Shown piece after piece: positions 62,611 to 64,000 of a stretch of 64,000 bases of DNA. The DNA is from Halobacillus fulvus (GTDB taxonomy: Bacteria > Bacillota > Bacilli > Bacillales > Halobacillaceae). The stretch lies in contig SCFO01000001.1 of the NCBI GenBank assembly GCA_004078665.1, positions 646,377-710,376 of the forward strand. The letters run 5' to 3'. The notes beneath the pieces were generated by a model. That model worked only from the letters and a program-made list of their open reading frames with translations. It did no database searches and was not told the origin of the DNA. Every line of letters starts with the position of its first letter. The first letter of the stretch is position 1. Made by a program: the position numbers and the translations under genes.

Positions 62611-64000
62611 TTATTTCACCTCAACATTGGTTTCGACCATTTCTCCGTCAAGAGACCAGGTCTTTGCTTTTGTTATTTTCACCGGAATAATCTGACCGAT
62701 CGCAGAATTTGGTGCGCGGAAGTTCACAAGCTTATTTCGTTTCGTATAACCAGCCAGAACGTCAGGGTTGTTCTTACTTTCCCCTTCGACAAGCACCTCG
62801 ACAACTTCACCCTCATAATGGCTCATCGCATCAGCTGATTGCTGATTGACAAGTTTATTCAAGCGCTGAAGACGATCTTTCTTCTCTTCCATCGAAACGT
62901 TATCTTTCATTTTCGCAGCCGGCGTATTCTCTCTTGGAGAGTAGATGAACGTGTATGCTGCTTCAAACCCTACTTCTTCGACTAGGGATAAGGTATCCTG
63001 GAACTGTTCTTCTGTTTCATTAGGGAAACCGACGATGATATCGGTCGTGAGCGTAGCGTCCGGCATCGCTGTGCGGATTTTGCGAACGAGCTCTAAATAC
63101 TCTTCGCGCGAATATTTTCGTCCCATAATCTTCAAGATATCCGTGTTTCCGGACTGGACAGGCAAGTGGATGTGATCGAGCATGTTCCCGCCTTTGGCCA
63201 GCACTTCGATGAGACGATCATCAAAGTCACGCGGGTGGGACGTTGTGAAGCGCACTCGCGGAATGTCAATATGACGCAGCTCGTCCATCAAATCTCCAAG
63301 ACCGTAATCAATGTCGAGGTCCTTTCCGTACGCGTTCACGTTTTGTCCAAGCAGCGTAATTTCTTTATACCCTTGCGCTGCCAAATGACGCACTTCCTGG
63401 ATGATGTCTTTCGGAAGTCGGCTCCGTTCCTTCCCGCGTGTGTACGGGACGATGCAATACGTACAGAATTTGTCACAGCCGTACATAATGTTGACCCAGC
63501 CTTTGATCTTTCCTTTTCGGGAACGCGGAAGGTTCTCGATGATGTCTCCTTCTTTCGACCAGACATCGATGACCATCTCTTTGCCGAAAGCGGCTTCTTT
63601 CAATAGCTGTGGCAACCTATGAATATTGTGCGTACCGAAAATTAAATCGATGAACGGGTGCTTTTTCAAGATGCGATTGACGACAGATTCTTCTTGCGAC
63701 ATGCAACCACATACTCCGATAATCAAGTTCGGATTTTCCATTTTCAGGGGTTTTAAGTGGCCGATCTCACCGAACACCTTATTTTCGGCATTTTCACGAA
63801 TCGCACACGTGTTCAGAAGAATGACGTCCGCCTCTTCCGCTTTGGACACAGGCTCATATCCCATCTCTTCAAAAATACCTGCCATGACTTCTGTGTCGTG
63901 CTCGTTCATCTGACAGCCATATGTTCGAATTAAGTATTTCTTCCCTTTTCCGGACTGATCCATGTCCTCAGGAATGCTGAAATCGTATAAGATATCGGTT
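62611..64000 (-). CDS. miaB: tRNA methylthiotransferase MiaB, 5' end outside the window
   Basis: An ATG at 63963 would give 450 residues, but the frame stays open to base 64000, adding ...YDFSIPED before it, and that ATG has only a weak GAGG 2 bases away. Bacillus MiaB proteins carry such an N-terminal extension, so the start lies beyond the edge. Motifs: [36 protein letters not shown] (first cluster), [16 protein letters not shown] (radical SAM), and a C-terminal TRAM domain. It adds methylthio to i6A37 made by MiaA. Confidence 0.93.
   Translation of the reverse strand, partial: TDILYDFSIPEDMDQSGKGKKYLIRTYGCQMNEHDTEVMAGIFEEMGYEPVSKAEEADVILLNTCAIRENAENKVFGEIGHLKPLKMENPNLIIGVCGCMSQEESVVNRILKKHPFIDLIFGTHNIHRLPQLLKEAAFGKEMVIDVWSKEGDIIENLPRSRKGKIKGWVNIMYGCDKFCTYCIVPYTRGKERSRLPKDIIQEVRHLAAQGYKEITLLGQNVNAYGKDLDIDYGLGDLMDELRHIDIPRVRFTTSHPRDFDDRLIEVLAKGGNMLDHIHLPVQSGNTDILKIMGRKYSREEYLELVRKIRTAMPDATLTTDIIVGFPNETEEQFQDTLSLVEEVGFEAAYTFIYSPRENTPAAKMKDNVSMEEKKDRLQRLNKLVNQQSADAMSHYEGEVVEVLVEGESKNNPDVLAGYTKRNKLVNFRAPNSAIGQIIPVKITKAKTWSLDGEMVETNVEVK

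Overview
This window is chromosomal DNA from a spore-forming, low-to-moderate GC Bacillaceae bacterium, most likely a moderate halophile of the Halobacillus/Virgibacillus type. Spore genes (cotE, spoVK, tlp, sirA), strongly acidic proteins, and an almost gene-by-gene match to the Bacillus subtilis miaB-cotE-mutSL-hfq-glnRA-lexA-tkt-ccdA-citB-yneN-tlp-yneP-plsY-parEC segment support this. I see no rRNA, tRNA, CRISPR array or prophage. The edges cut two genes: a permuted papain-like protein at 1-429 and miaB at 62611-64000.

Layout. (1) 1-3165 is accessory: a NlpC/P60-like protein, an ANT(6)-type nucleotidyltransferase, a VOC protein, a free-standing LAGLIDADG endonuclease and 488 bp of AT-rich repeat-bearing DNA. 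(2) 3166-5491 is a two-gene sulfoquinovosyl-diacylglycerol (sulfolipid) unit, followed by flotillin (5740-7221) and an acetyl/acetoacetyl-CoA synthetase-like gene (7441-9387). (3) 9426-17774 is the leucine/isovalerate degradation operon (yngJ-I-HA-HB-G-F-E) behind a TetR regulator, with a TetR-type palindrome and a textbook CcpA cre site in the leader. (4) 17922-22355 is parEC with a LexA box. (5) 22632-31084 holds a fused quaternary-amine-type ABC transporter, a GH18 protein, plsY, folE2, yidD, yneR, pirin and ferredoxin. (6) 31104-38194 runs yneQ/yneP, a tandem AAA+ ATPase, tlp, a FbpB-like peptide, a ResA-like thioredoxin and aconitase. (7) 38499-48274 has yneK, a cytoplasmic alpha-amylase, the ccd/yneI cluster with an orphan MrpB, yneF, sirA, tkt, ynzC, and the SOS locus (yneB, a 31-residue membrane peptide, lexA, a WYL-like small gene). 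(8) 48410-64000 has a lipoprotein, glnRA, ynbB, hflX, spoVK, hfq, miaA, an XRE regulator with an unusual operator array, mutL, mutS, cotE, ricA and miaB.

The points most worth following up are: the SOS operon, where the usual YneA division inhibitor is replaced by a 31-residue single-membrane-span peptide under four LexA boxes; a second LexA-box gene on the other side of lexA; a four-copy, exactly 22-bp-spaced operator array upstream of the XRE gene; an orphan MrpB subunit inside the ccd cluster; and a MITE-like relic with an intact target-site duplication. All similarity statements rest on recognition by eye; no database search was run.
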